Part shown: in pieces, positions 50,947 to 59,726 of the stretch
How positions within the stretch are numbered: position 1 is the first letter of the stretch
Layout: every line of letters starts with the position of its first letter
DNA from: Neobacillus cucumis
Lineage (GTDB): Bacteria > Bacillota > Bacilli > Bacillales_B > DSM-18226
NCBI RefSeq assembly: GCF_016107705.1
Contig: NZ_JAEHGC010000002.1
Span: 372,001 to 436,000 of the forward strand
DNA length: 64,000 nt
Reading direction: 5' to 3'
Notes under the pieces: model-generated
Told to the model about the DNA's origin: nothing
What the model saw: only the letters and a program-made list of their open reading frames with translations
The model's database searches: none
Translations under genes and position numbers: made by a program

Positions 50947-51612
50947 GTGGTGCATATAAGGTTCAGCAGAGTTCTAATAGGGATTATTTTTTTTCTTATT
51001 GTCATGCTCAGTCTTTTTGTCTATGCCGGGTTTAATGGCACACCGTGGGAGAAGCACCATCAGAGTAAAAATATGGAACGCTATTTGAATCAAAAATATC
51101 ATACTGCATTTATTATAAAAAATATTGATTATAATTTTTTAAGTGAAACGTATCAGGCTTATTCCTATCCGAAGGGTCATCCTGAACTGGTATTTACGGT
51201 GGAAGAGGATGTAGATGCTGCTGCCGGCTATTCAGATACATTTCCGAAAGTCTTTTGGGAAAGTGAGTTATCAAATAATCTGAAAAAAACTATTAAAGGA
51301 CTATTCCCCCGCTTGGACAAAACAACATTTACCGCCGAGCGAATTGTTGATCGAGGGGAATATTTTGGTTCCCATATACCAACCTATCAAAACATCTATA
51401 CATCGCAGCTAGCCTGCTCAATTACTATTTTTATGAAAACTAAATGGGAAAAAGTGAAACAAGTCGCGGAACTTGAAAAAATGAAAAGGCTAAGCCAGCA
51501 TTTAAAATCGATTCATTTTCCTGTACTTATTCAAGTAACTTATGAAAAGGAACGAAATGAAAAAGACAAAGTGTTTTTTATAACAGAGGATGGCAGGGTT
51601 GTCGATAAATAG
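50947..51612 (+). CDS. Membrane-anchored hypothetical protein
   Basis: 221 residues with one N-terminal helix (about 7-27, IGIIFFLIVMLSLFVYAGF) and an extracytoplasmic alpha/beta domain containing NMERYLNQKYHTAFIIKNI and VTYEKERNEKDKVFFIT. AAGGAG overlaps the first GTG, so the true start is uncertain (GTG 50947, GTG 50950 or a non-standard ATA 50956). No known family is assigned. Divergent from the deacetylase gene. Confidence 0.6.
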   Translation: MVHIRFSRVLIGIIFFLIVMLSLFVYAGFNGTPWEKHHQSKNMERYLNQKYHTAFIIKNIDYNFLSETYQAYSYPKGHPELVFTVEEDVDAAAGYSDTFPKVFWESELSNNLKKTIKGLFPRLDKTTFTAERIVDRGEYFGSHIPTYQNIYTSQLACSITIFMKTKWEKVKQVAELEKMKRLSQHLKSIHFPVLIQVTYEKERNEKDKVFFITEDGRVVDK

Positions 51613-51615
51613 AAT

Positions 51616-51657
51616 GCGAAAGGCATACTACTTTTTTAGTGGTGTGCTTTTTTTGTT
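51616..51657 (+). terminator. Intrinsic terminator
   Basis: GCATACTAC pairs with GTGGTGTGC using three G-T pairs, followed by T7. Confidence 0.75.
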
Positions 51658-51735
51658 GTGGATGGAGGATTTTAAGAAAAGACCGGAATGGACAAAATGG
51701 AGAGTAGTACTGGTTTGTGATAGAGGAGAGCAAAA

Positions 51736-52638
51736 ATGGCAAGTTTACGCAGTGTTATTTTTAAAAAGATAATGAACCGCGCAATTCTTAGAACGGTTGG
51801 AACAAGTATTGAAGAAAAGCGCAGAACGATGGACAGGGCGTCCTTAATGTGGACAAGAGTTCCGAAGAATTGTATGGTGGAAAAGGTGTATATAGAGGGA
51901 ATAGAAGCGGAATGGCTTACAAATAAGCTTGTCTCCGAAGATAAGGTACTGCTCTATTTTCACGGCGGTGCTTATACATATGGATCAACGGACTCCCACC
52001 GGGCATTAGCCGGGAAAATTGGGAAGGCAGCAGGTGTAAGGGTGCTGCTCCCAGAATATCGATTGGCACCGGAAAATCCATACCCTGCTGCGATTGAGGA
52101 TGCGGTGAAGATTTATAAATGGTTATTAGAGCAGGGATTTGAATCCAGTAATATTTTCGTGGCCGGTGATTCTGCCGGCGGGGGCTTGAGTCTAGTGTTA
52201 GCTCTTGTATTAAAAGAAGAAGGAATAGGGTGTCCAGCTTCGATTATATGTCTGTCTCCATGGGTTGATTTAACGAGTAGCGGGGGCAGTTATACAAAAA
52301 AGGTAAGGGAAGATCCTTTATTTACACCGGATGGTATTAAAAAAGCAGCACGGGTATATGCAGGAAATGAACCATTAACAAGTCCGTTTATCTCCCCCGT
52401 TTATGCGGATTTAACAGGCCTTCCGCCTTTGTTTATTCAAGTAGGAAGCGAAGAATTATTACTCAGCGATGCAGAAATGCTCGCGGCACAGGCAAGAAGA
52501 TATCAAGTACGTGTGAATTTTAAAGTTTGGCAAGGCATGTGGCATGTCTGGCAGCTAACCGGAGACCTCCTCCCCGAAGCCAAACAAGCCATCGCCGAAA
52601 TCGGAGACTTTGTCAAACGCGGTGATAAAGTAAAGTGA
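51736..52638 (+). CDS. Alpha/beta hydrolase (hormone-sensitive-lipase type esterase)
   Basis: 300 residues. The HSL-family oxyanion motif LYFHGGAYTYGS and nucleophile elbow VAGDSAGGG are present, with catalytic Asp in FIQVGSEELLLSDAEML and His in GMWHVWQL. It hydrolyses carboxyl esters. GAGGAGAG precedes ATG 51736. A copy of the dispersed GTGACAGGCACC repeat lies just after the stop. Confidence 0.88.
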   Translation: MASLRSVIFKKIMNRAILRTVGTSIEEKRRTMDRASLMWTRVPKNCMVEKVYIEGIEAEWLTNKLVSEDKVLLYFHGGAYTYGSTDSHRALAGKIGKAAGVRVLLPEYRLAPENPYPAAIEDAVKIYKWLLEQGFESSNIFVAGDSAGGGLSLVLALVLKEEGIGCPASIICLSPWVDLTSSGGSYTKKVREDPLFTPDGIKKAARVYAGNEPLTSPFISPVYADLTGLPPLFIQVGSEELLLSDAEMLAAQARRYQVRVNFKVWQGMWHVWQLTGDLLPEAKQAIAEIGDFVKRGDKVK

Positions 52639-52642
52639 TGCA

Positions 52643-52696
52643 GTGACAGGCACCTTACGTGGACTTTTTGGTTGATTTGTCCGTGTGAGGTGGACA
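52643..52696. repeat. Dispersed GTGACAGGCACC repeat, copy 1
   Basis: GTGACAGGCACC at 52643-52654, then CGTGGAC, then TTTGTCCGTGTGAGGTGGAC. The same blocks recur at 59626-59685 and 63965-64000. Confidence 0.75.
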
Positions 52697-52721
52697 AAGC
52701 TAGGTTTAGGCTGAATTTTGT

Positions 52722-53099
52722 GTGGAATTGGGGTATTGTGTATTGAATTTGATTAAATTTTTGGTTAGAACGCAGGTTATGGCGATTATCGTTGGAGTAC
52801 TGCGTATTATTTATTTATATATTTTAGCTTTTCTTGATCAACCAGATCGGGCTCTTCAGTATATTAACTGGTTTGTGTATGGCTTGGCGATTGTTTTTGG
52901 AATTCTTGCTTTCTACATGACTAGATATTTTCTCGGCAGAAAATGGCTTGAAGTTTTACTTGTACTGATTTCCTACCTTATTACCTATCCTGGGATATTG
53001 GTTTGGTTCTTCCAAAAGGGATTGATTTTTTCAGGTAAAAGTGGGGAATCGAAGCCTTGTTCTATTCTCAATATTTTCGCGGAACATGATATAATTTAG
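52722..53099 (+). CDS. Small polytopic membrane protein
   Basis: 125 residues with three or four hydrophobic segments (MAIIVGVLRIIYLYILAFL, WFVYGLAIVFGILAFYM, VLLVLISYLITYPGILVWFF). The start is uncertain: GTG 52722 lacks a site, and TTG 52743 has GGGG nine bases upstream. No family was recognised. It runs up to the promoter region of the following gene. Confidence 0.55.
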   Translation: MELGYCVLNLIKFLVRTQVMAIIVGVLRIIYLYILAFLDQPDRALQYINWFVYGLAIVFGILAFYMTRYFLGRKWLEVLLVLISYLITYPGILVWFFQKGLIFSGKSGESKPCSILNIFAEHDII

Positions 53100-53128
53100 C
53101 TACTTATGCAGAAGAAGGAAGTGGAACG

Positions 53129-53971
53129 ATGGCAATCCAACGCCCGCAAATGGAACAATCAGAATTGACTCATTATATTCCTCCGAAAGGGGAATTTGAA
53201 ACTTTCCGTGATGAGGAGCATTTTAAGGAAAAACTTCGAGAGTGGGGGTTATCTGCCTCAAAGGAAGAGTTTTGGTACAAAGAGCGGAACTACCAGCGGT
53301 TAGTCTCTATTAAAGGTTATGAGATTTATGGCCGTGACAATGATTCGAATACGCTCGTCATCGAATTTCAGGATGGTAATTTAAGCTGTATCCATCCGGC
53401 TTATTTAAAGGAAATGCAGCAGGCGAGCTTTGGAAAAGAGAGTATGTTTACGGTTGAAGAAAAGGATGAGGAAAAAGCTGGTCCGCAGGATTCGCATACG
53501 GAAAATGCCACTTTGGAAGAGGTTCTGGCGACTGAACCTGATGAAAAAGCTGAATCGGCTGCTGAGGCAACTAAGGCTCCTGAGCCAAAAAAAGCGAAAG
53601 AGCCAAAGAAACCGAAAAAAGAGAAGGCAAAGAAGCTTGATCTTCCTGCAGATAAAGTTCATTTCACTGCTACTGTTAAACAGTTTGCGATGACCTACAA
53701 TGCATTTTCCGAAGAAAATGATGAAGTAGTCATTTTAGAGAATGTCACCATTGTCCAGGAGTCACCGCTTGAGCTTGAATTTGCTTGGTGCAGCCATAGC
53801 AAGACCCTTAAAAAATTTGAGCTGGCAGCAGGGGACAAGCTCGAATTTGACGGAAAGGTTGCGGCAAAAAAATTACCGAAGGGAAAAGAAGTTGAAGAAG
53901 AGTTCATCGTGGATGTCGCTGTGCTTTATAAAATCAATAATCCTTCTAAGATTGTAAAACAGGAAAAATGA
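53129..53971 (+). CDS. Hypothetical protein with Lys/Pro-rich linker
   Basis: 280 residues, soluble. An N-terminal domain (about 1-105) with ELTHYIPPKGEFETF and YEIYGRDNDSNTLVIEF is joined by an acidic then Lys/Pro-rich linker (about 106-175: KAPEPKKAKEPKKPKKEKAK) to a C-terminal domain (about 178-275) that looks like a small beta barrel (FTATVKQFAMTY, AGDKLEFDGKVAAKKL). The linker would be flexible and strongly basic, so nucleic-acid or membrane contact is possible. Function unknown. Confidence 0.7.
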   Translation: MAIQRPQMEQSELTHYIPPKGEFETFRDEEHFKEKLREWGLSASKEEFWYKERNYQRLVSIKGYEIYGRDNDSNTLVIEFQDGNLSCIHPAYLKEMQQASFGKESMFTVEEKDEEKAGPQDSHTENATLEEVLATEPDEKAESAAEATKAPEPKKAKEPKKPKKEKAKKLDLPADKVHFTATVKQFAMTYNAFSEENDEVVILENVTIVQESPLELEFAWCSHSKTLKKFELAAGDKLEFDGKVAAKKLPKGKEVEEEFIVDVAVLYKINNPSKIVKQEK

Positions 53972-53977
53972 TGATTG

Positions 53978-54008
53978 AAAAGGGACTTTGAAAAAGGTCT
54001 CTTTTTTG
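53978..54008 (+). terminator. Intrinsic terminator
   Basis: AAAGGGACTTT pairs with AAAGGTCTCTTT including wobble pairs, then T6. Confidence 0.75.
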
Positions 54009-54118
54009 ATTTGAAAAAATATGAACCCGCCGTGAACTTTATGAACAAAATGGCGGTTAAGTTTTTTATGCGGTTTAACTGTATAAACTATGAATTTATC
54101 TGAAATTTTATAAAATTA

Positions 54119-54132
54119 AGGAAACGGTTACA
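54119..54132 (+). promoter_or_regulatory. cre-like site before tctC
   Basis: AGGAAACGGTTACA fits the CcpA cre consensus in 12 of 14 positions, 14 bases before the tctC start. It suggests catabolite repression of carboxylate uptake. Confidence 0.45.
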
Positions 54133-54145
54133 AGGGGGAAATGAA

Positions 54146-55174
54146 ATGAAGAGACTAAAGAAAATTTCAGCAGTAATGTGTGCAGGTGCTCTAGCACTCA
54201 GCTTGGGGGCATGCAGCAGTAAGGAAACATCAAGCAACAGCACAAAAAAGGAAAGTACAGGCTATCCGACGAAAGCGATTTCAGTTGTGGCTCCATCAGG
54301 GGCTGGGGGTGGATGGGATCTAACAGCCCGCTCGTTTACAAAAGTATTGAGTGAGACAAAGCTGGTGACTCAGCCTTTAACGGTTGAGAATAAGCCGGGC
54401 GGAGGCGGCGCCGTATTTATGGCCGAATATGCTACCCAGCAAGCTGAAAATAACGATATGCTGTTTGTCAATTCACCACCGATTATTATCAACAACCTGA
54501 AGAAGGAAGGTAACAGCCCTTATGGCTACAAGAACACAACGCCACTTGCGCAATTAACAAAAGATTATGGGGCTATCGTCGTTAAAAAAGATTCAAAGTA
54601 TAAAGATCTTAAATCAGTTTTGGAAGATGTTAAGAAGGATCCTAGCAAACTAACCTTTGCGGGAGGATCTGCACCAGGATCAATGGATCACCTGATTTCA
54701 ATCCTGCCAGCCTATAAATACGGTGTTGACCCTACTAAAATCAAATACGTATCCTACGACGGCGGCGGCGAAGCCATTACCGCTTTACTTGGCGGAAACG
54801 CGGATGTCATCGGAACTGACGCATCCAGTGTTAAGGAATTTTTAAAAGCCGGTAAAATTCGTGTTCTTGCCGTAACCGCTGCAGATCGTTTATCCGGTGA
54901 CTTTAAGGATGTTCCAACTGCAAAGGAACAAGGCATAGATGCTGAATTTACAATTTGGCGCGGAGTGTTTGGTCCAGAAAAAATGTCGGCTGAAGCAAAA
55001 GCATATTGGGAAAAAGCAATTGATAAACTAGTAAACACTCCGGAGTGGAAAACAGAAGTAGAAACACAAGGCTGGGAATTAGAATACAAGAACAGCACAG
55101 ACTTTAAAACATTCTTAGATGAGCAAGAACAACAAGTTCAACAATTATTAGAAGCATTAGGCATGCAGAAGTAA
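54146..55174 (+). CDS. tctC: Tripartite tricarboxylate transporter binding protein TctC
   Basis: 342 residues. Lipoprotein signal with lipobox LGAC, then the Bug/TctC fold: YPTKAISVVAPSGAGGGWDL, VENKPGGGGAVFM, TFAGGSAPGSMDHL and AALLGGNADVIGTD-like carboxylate contacts. It captures a di- or tricarboxylate outside the cell for the TctAB membrane complex. GGGGG precedes ATG 54146. It is first in a tctC-tctB-tctA order followed by a CitA/CitB-type two-component pair. Confidence 0.92.
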   Translation: MKRLKKISAVMCAGALALSLGACSSKETSSNSTKKESTGYPTKAISVVAPSGAGGGWDLTARSFTKVLSETKLVTQPLTVENKPGGGGAVFMAEYATQQAENNDMLFVNSPPIIINNLKKEGNSPYGYKNTTPLAQLTKDYGAIVVKKDSKYKDLKSVLEDVKKDPSKLTFAGGSAPGSMDHLISILPAYKYGVDPTKIKYVSYDGGGEAITALLGGNADVIGTDASSVKEFLKAGKIRVLAVTAADRLSGDFKDVPTAKEQGIDAEFTIWRGVFGPEKMSAEAKAYWEKAIDKLVNTPEWKTEVETQGWELEYKNSTDFKTFLDEQEQQVQQLLEALGMQK

Positions 55175-55237
55175 TAACAAAGGGAAGGAGCAGCTTTCTC
55201 CTTCCCGCTTATTTTTTAGGTAAGGAGGCTCCATAAA

Positions 55238-55693
55238 ATGGATATTAAATTCGATCGTATTGCTGCTGTGTTATTTCTGGTTGTCGGAATATTATTTTGC
55301 GTTGGCAGCAAGCATATTGCAAGCTCTGCCTATGGAAGTGTCGTTGGGCCGGACATTTTTCCGTTTGTTCTTGGGATCGCACTTTCATTATTAAGCATCC
55401 GTCTGTTTTTTGAAACGGTACGAGGCCAAGGATACAAATTTGGGAAAAAAGAAAAACTTGACTACAAGCCATTTCTAATAATCTTTGTTGCTACCTTGAT
55501 TTATATTTTAACGTTAGAAACGATTGGTTATGTGATTACAACATTTGTTTTCCTTTTCGTCTGTTTCCAGGCGATGGAACGCGGGAAAATCATTAAATCA
55601 CTGATTATATCTGCATGTTTTTCAGGAATCGTCTATTTTTTATTCGTGGAAGTGCTAAAAGGTACGCTGCCAGGATGGCCGGTGTGGTTTTAA
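55238..55693 (+). CDS. tctB: Tripartite tricarboxylate transporter small subunit TctB
   Basis: 151 residues with four hydrophobic helices, the normal size for TctB. AAGGAGG precedes ATG 55238. The segment SAYGSVVGPDIFPFVLG is characteristic of the family. It forms the membrane part with TctA; tctA begins 20 bases downstream. Confidence 0.9.
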   Translation: MDIKFDRIAAVLFLVVGILFCVGSKHIASSAYGSVVGPDIFPFVLGIALSLLSIRLFFETVRGQGYKFGKKEKLDYKPFLIIFVATLIYILTLETIGYVITTFVFLFVCFQAMERGKIIKSLIISACFSGIVYFLFVEVLKGTLPGWPVWF

Positions 55694-55712
55694 TGTTTAG
55701 AAAGGAGGCTTC

Positions 55713-57242
55713 ATGATGGGAACGATTGATTATTTACTGCATGGATTTGGGACAGCATTAATTTGGTATAATTTACTTTTTGCGTTTGTCGGAGTTTTAA
55801 TTGGGACAGCAGTCGGCGTTTTGCCAGGGATTGGTCCAATGAGCGGAGTAGCACTCCTCATACCTGTTACAGCATCCGTAACCGGCGGGCTTCCGCCAGA
55901 ACAGGCAGCGACAAGTGCTATCATTTTGCTAGCAGGAGTCTATTACGGTGCTATGTATGGAGGCTCGACCACTTCAATTCTATTAAATACCCCTGGAGAG
56001 TCCTCCTCGGTTGTCACAACACTGGATGGATATCAGATGGCAAAGAAAGGCCGGGCAGGAAGTGCCTTGTCGATTGCCGCCATTGGATCCTTTGTTGCCG
56101 GGATTGTTACCCTGATTGCCTTGATTGCTCTTGCGAAGCCATTATCAACTGTCGCACTTAAATTTGGTCCCTCAGAATATTTTTCACTCATGCTTTTAGG
56201 ATTAATGGCTGTCAGCGGTCTAGCTGGTAAATCGGTTACTAAAGCGTTAATCATGACAGTATGTGGACTATTATTAGGAACAATTGGAATTGACACGGTA
56301 TCGGGGATTTCACGCTTTACCTTTGACATTCCATGGCTCTATCAAGGAATTGAATTTTTAACGGTTGCAGTTGGATTATTTGCCCTTGGTGAAGTATTCA
56401 AAACAATTCTGGAAAAAGAAGAAGAAGATGCCGAGATGGCGCGCATTAATAATTTGATTCCATCAAAAGAAGAATTAAAAGAGTCGGCAGGGCCGATTGC
56501 CCGCGGTTCACTCCTTGGTTTCTTTGTCGGAATCCTTCCAGGCGCGGGTGCAACACTTGCTTCCTTCTTTTCTTATATTCTTGAAAAAAAGATCTCTAAG
56601 AATCCTTCAAAATTTGGTACAGGTACGATTGCAGGGGTGGCTGCACCGGAATCAGCAAATAATGCCGCATCTGGTGGAGCGATGATTCCATTACTAACAC
56701 TTGGTATTCCTGGATCAGGTACCACGGCAATTTTAATGGGAGCCTTGATGATGTATAATGTTCAGCCGGGCCCGCTGTTATTCGAGGATCATCCAAATGT
56801 TGCATGGGGATTGATTGCCAGTATGTTTATTGGAAATGTTATGCTGTTGATCCTGAACCTGCCGTTAGTAAAAGTTTTTGCTAAAATTATTCAAACACCG
56901 AAGAAATATTTAATCCCTTTAATTGTTGCCATCTCGATTTTTGGGGTCTATGCTGTACAGGTTTCTACAAATGACCTCCTATTATTGTTAGCATGTGGTC
57001 TATTAGGCTATTTCTTTAGTAAAAATGATTACCCAATTGCACCGCTCGTACTGGGGATTGTTTTAGGGCCGATGATTGAAAACAATTTGCGTAGAGCCTT
57101 AACCATATCAAATGGAGATTATAGTGTATTCTTTACACGTCCGATTTCGCTTGCCTTCCTTATAATTGCAGTTCTATGGCTGGTGATTCCAACCTTAATG
57201 AAGATGAGAGGAAAACAAGTAATTATTAACGTTGAAGGGTAA
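55713..57242 (+). CDS. tctA: Tripartite tricarboxylate transporter large subunit TctA
   Basis: 509 residues with about twelve helices. Family motifs: GVLPGIGPMSGVALL near 38, YYGAMYGGSTTSILLNTPGE near 80, and their repeat in GFFVGILPGAGATLASF and AAPESANNAASGGAMIPLLT in the second half. It moves the carboxylate, probably with sodium or protons. AAAGGAGG precedes ATG 55713 (ATG 55716 is equally possible). A terminator separates it from the two-component pair. Confidence 0.93.
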   Translation: MMGTIDYLLHGFGTALIWYNLLFAFVGVLIGTAVGVLPGIGPMSGVALLIPVTASVTGGLPPEQAATSAIILLAGVYYGAMYGGSTTSILLNTPGESSSVVTTLDGYQMAKKGRAGSALSIAAIGSFVAGIVTLIALIALAKPLSTVALKFGPSEYFSLMLLGLMAVSGLAGKSVTKALIMTVCGLLLGTIGIDTVSGISRFTFDIPWLYQGIEFLTVAVGLFALGEVFKTILEKEEEDAEMARINNLIPSKEELKESAGPIARGSLLGFFVGILPGAGATLASFFSYILEKKISKNPSKFGTGTIAGVAAPESANNAASGGAMIPLLTLGIPGSGTTAILMGALMMYNVQPGPLLFEDHPNVAWGLIASMFIGNVMLLILNLPLVKVFAKIIQTPKKYLIPLIVAISIFGVYAVQVSTNDLLLLLACGLLGYFFSKNDYPIAPLVLGIVLGPMIENNLRRALTISNGDYSVFFTRPISLAFLIIAVLWLVIPTLMKMRGKQVIINVEG

Positions 57243-57266
57243 AAAATTTGAAAATTTCAGAAAGAA

Positions 57267-57301
57267 CAAAAAACTCCTTTTTTTAAGGGGTTTTTTTTTA
57301 T
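57267..57301 (+). terminator. Terminator after tctA
   Basis: AAAACTCC pairs with GGGGTTTT (one G-T) around T7A, then a long T-run. Partial read-through into the kinase gene 25 bases later is likely. Confidence 0.8.
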
Positions 57302-57324
57302 ATGATAAGAATAGAGGTGTTTGC

Positions 57325-58950
57325 ATGCGTTTACATACGAAATTAATGCTGGGAATGTTCGTACTCATTATTGTCCTTGGAGTTATATTAGAATTTACCT
57401 TTAAAAATATCATGGAGACTAATCTTAAGCACGATATGGGAACAAAGGCCCTTTCTGTTGCTCAAACTATTTCGAATATGCCGAGTATTCAAGAGGCTTT
57501 TACGACTAACGACCCAGCCGCTATTATTCAACCCATCGCGGAAAAAATACGGAAACAGGTGGGGGCCGAATTTATTGTAATTGGGAACCGCGACGAAATT
57601 CGTTACTCGCATCCAAATCCGAACCGGCTGGGACAAAAAATGGTTGGGGGAGATAATGATGCTGTTTTCAAAGGAAAGTCTGTTATTTCGGAATCGATTG
57701 GGACATTAGGTCCATCACTTAGGGGGAAAGCACCCATATTTAACAACGGAAAAGTTATCGGTGTTGTCTCCGTTGGCTACATGCAGAAAGATATTCATAC
57801 AGAGGTTGCAAAAATTCAGCGAAAAATCTTTTTTGCCACTCTACTTATTTTAATCGGGGGATTAATCGCAGCCCTATTAATCTCCTTAAATATAAAACGT
57901 GCAATATTTGGACTTGAACCAAAAGAAATTGCATGGATGTATCAGGAAAAGCATGCCATCCTGGAGTCGATCCATGAGGGGCTTATCGCAATCGACACAG
58001 AGGGAAGAATAACAGTCGTGAATGAAACAGCTCATAAAATTTTAAATGAGCCACTCGATGTTTTGCTTCGCGGGAAAAAAATTGAAGACGTCTTGGAAAA
58101 TACCCATCTATTAGATGTAGTAAAAACAGGACAAGCCGAGTATGATCAGGAAATTATCATTCATGATGACGTTTATTTGGCGAACCGCATTCCGATTTTA
58201 GGTAAAAAAGGTGAGGTGATTGGAGCAGTTGCGAGTTTCCGAAACAAGTCTGAGCTTGCCAATCTTCTCCAGGAATTATCTCATGTGAAAGCCTATGCTG
58301 AAGGGCTGCGGGCACAGACACATGAATACTCTAATAGACTTTATACTTTACTTGGACTAATCCAACTTGGCTCCTATAAAGAAGCAATTGAGTTTATTTC
58401 TAAAGAAGTAGATTTTGCCCAGGGTTTCATCCATTTTTTAATGAGGGAAATCCCGGACCCGATTATTGCCGGATTTATTTTAGGCAAGGTCAGCTTGGCT
58501 AGTGAGCTAAAAATTCATTTTTCAATTGACCGTGAGAGCAGTTTTCAAGATGTTCCGAAGGAGATTAGTAGGGAAACCCTAGTAACGATTATTGGAAATC
58601 TGATTAATAATGCGTTTGATGCGGTACGGGACAATGGCAAGGAAGAAAAGAACGTTACATTATTTTTAACCGATCTTGGGAAAGAACTGATTATCGAAGT
58701 TGAAGATAATGGAAAGGGAATATCATTAGCGGATCAGGAGCGGATTTTTCAAGTAGGTTTTACGACAAAGAATACAGTTAGTAATGCCGGGATTGGTCTA
58801 AGCCTTGTTCAAAAGGCGATAAGGGACCTTGAGGGTTATGTTACTTTATCATCCGAAGAGGGTGAAGGGACGATTTTTACGGTAGCGATACCGAAAAGCA
58901 GGGGGTGCCTACATGAAGAAGAGCCGCGATATCGAAGTGTTAATTGTTGA
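57325..58950 (+). CDS. CitA/DcuS-family carboxylate sensor kinase
   Basis: 541 residues from ATG 57325 (AGAGGTG upstream; the longer frame crosses the terminator). TM1 about 7-27, a periplasmic-type PAS sensor (about 40-160) with IRYSHPNPNRLGQ and VGGDNDAVFKGKSVISE typical of citrate sensors, TM2 about 168-190, cytoplasmic PAS about 207-310, and a SpoB-like dimerisation helix with His333 in RAQTHEYSNRLY, then HATPase with NLINNAFDAV and GIGLSLVQKA. It senses an external carboxylate and should control tctCBA. Confidence 0.92.
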   Translation: MRLHTKLMLGMFVLIIVLGVILEFTFKNIMETNLKHDMGTKALSVAQTISNMPSIQEAFTTNDPAAIIQPIAEKIRKQVGAEFIVIGNRDEIRYSHPNPNRLGQKMVGGDNDAVFKGKSVISESIGTLGPSLRGKAPIFNNGKVIGVVSVGYMQKDIHTEVAKIQRKIFFATLLILIGGLIAALLISLNIKRAIFGLEPKEIAWMYQEKHAILESIHEGLIAIDTEGRITVVNETAHKILNEPLDVLLRGKKIEDVLENTHLLDVVKTGQAEYDQEIIIHDDVYLANRIPILGKKGEVIGAVASFRNKSELANLLQELSHVKAYAEGLRAQTHEYSNRLYTLLGLIQLGSYKEAIEFISKEVDFAQGFIHFLMREIPDPIIAGFILGKVSLASELKIHFSIDRESSFQDVPKEISRETLVTIIGNLINNAFDAVRDNGKEEKNVTLFLTDLGKELIIEVEDNGKGISLADQERIFQVGFTTKNTVSNAGIGLSLVQKAIRDLEGYVTLSSEEGEGTIFTVAIPKSRGCLHEEEPRYRSVNC

Positions 58951-59635
58951 GGATGATTTACGGATTGCGGAAATTCAAAAGCGTTTTATTGAAAAAATAG
59001 AAGGGTTCCAGACCGTGGGAATTGCTGTAAATTATGAGGAAGCAAAAACCTATATCGAACTATTGCAGCCTGATCTTCTTTTATTGGACGTCTATTTTCC
59101 AGATATGAATGGGCTTGATTTGCTGAAGGAGACAAAACAGCAGGAGAAGCAAATGGACGTTATTATGATTACCGCAACAAAAGAGATTCATAAAGTTCAA
59201 GAGGCCATTAGTATTGGTGTTTTCGATTATATGATCAAGCCCGTTGTTTTTGAGCGTTTTAAGAAGTCGTTAGTACGCTATCAGGAATATCATCGGAAGC
59301 TGGTGGAATTATGCGATGAAAATCTGCATGTCACCCAGCAGCAGGTGGACAAGCTGCTGCGGAAGGAAGTAGTCGGGACTGGAGCAGCAAATGATAAATC
59401 CTATTTGCCAAAAGGAATTGACCCGCTGACACTGGATAAAGTACTGGATGTTCTTGGAAAAGTGGATTTCGGTCTGACCGCAGAGGTCGTCGCCAAGGAA
59501 ATTGGCGTAAGCCGAACCACAGCCAGACGTTATCTCGAGCATCTCATGTCCGAAGAAAAAATTGCCGCAGACCTAGCCTATGGGACCGTCGGCCGGCCTG
59601 AAAGAGTATACATCGTAAATAAAAGCGGTGCCTGA
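58913..59635 (+). CDS. CitB/DcuR-family response regulator
   Basis: 240 residues. Receiver with VEDD and phospho-acceptor Asp59 in LLLLDVYFPDMNG, Lys in MIKPVVFERF, then a winged helix (about 165-235) with VVAKEIGVSRTTARRYLEHL typical of the CitT/DctR class. ATG 58913 overlaps the kinase by 38 bases. The stop codon and last residues lie inside a copy of the dispersed GTGCCTGACACC repeat, so the original C-terminus may have been altered by a few residues. Confidence 0.92.
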   Translation: MKKSRDIEVLIVEDDLRIAEIQKRFIEKIEGFQTVGIAVNYEEAKTYIELLQPDLLLLDVYFPDMNGLDLLKETKQQEKQMDVIMITATKEIHKVQEAISIGVFDYMIKPVVFERFKKSLVRYQEYHRKLVELCDENLHVTQQQVDKLLRKEVVGTGAANDKSYLPKGIDPLTLDKVLDVLGKVDFGLTAEVVAKEIGVSRTTARRYLEHLMSEEKIAADLAYGTVGRPERVYIVNKSGA

Positions 59636-59685
59636 CACCATAGAAAGACATTTGGGGTAGTTTTGTCCGTGTGTAGTGGACATTG
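59626..59685. repeat. Dispersed GTGACAGGCACC repeat, copy 2
   Basis: GGTGCCTGACACC at 59627-59639, then TTTTGTCCGTGTGTAGTGGAC at about 59660-59680. It resembles the 52643 copy with the leading block inverted, and it supplies the stop of the response regulator. Confidence 0.7.
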
Positions 59686-59688
59686 TTG

Positions 59689-59723
59689 AAAAAGGGACTT
59701 TGCCGAGGCAAAATCCCTTTTTG
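59689..59723. terminator. Bidirectional terminator
   Basis: AAAAAGGGACTTTGCC pairs with GGCAAAATCCCTTTTT around GA, between the response regulator (+) and the MFS gene (-). Confidence 0.85.
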
Positions 59724-59726
59724 GGT

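Noticed and set aside
57232..57324. Longer start for the CitA-like kinase
   Set aside because: It would overlap the tctA end and run through a terminator; ATG 57325 has a ribosome site and begins the first membrane helix.
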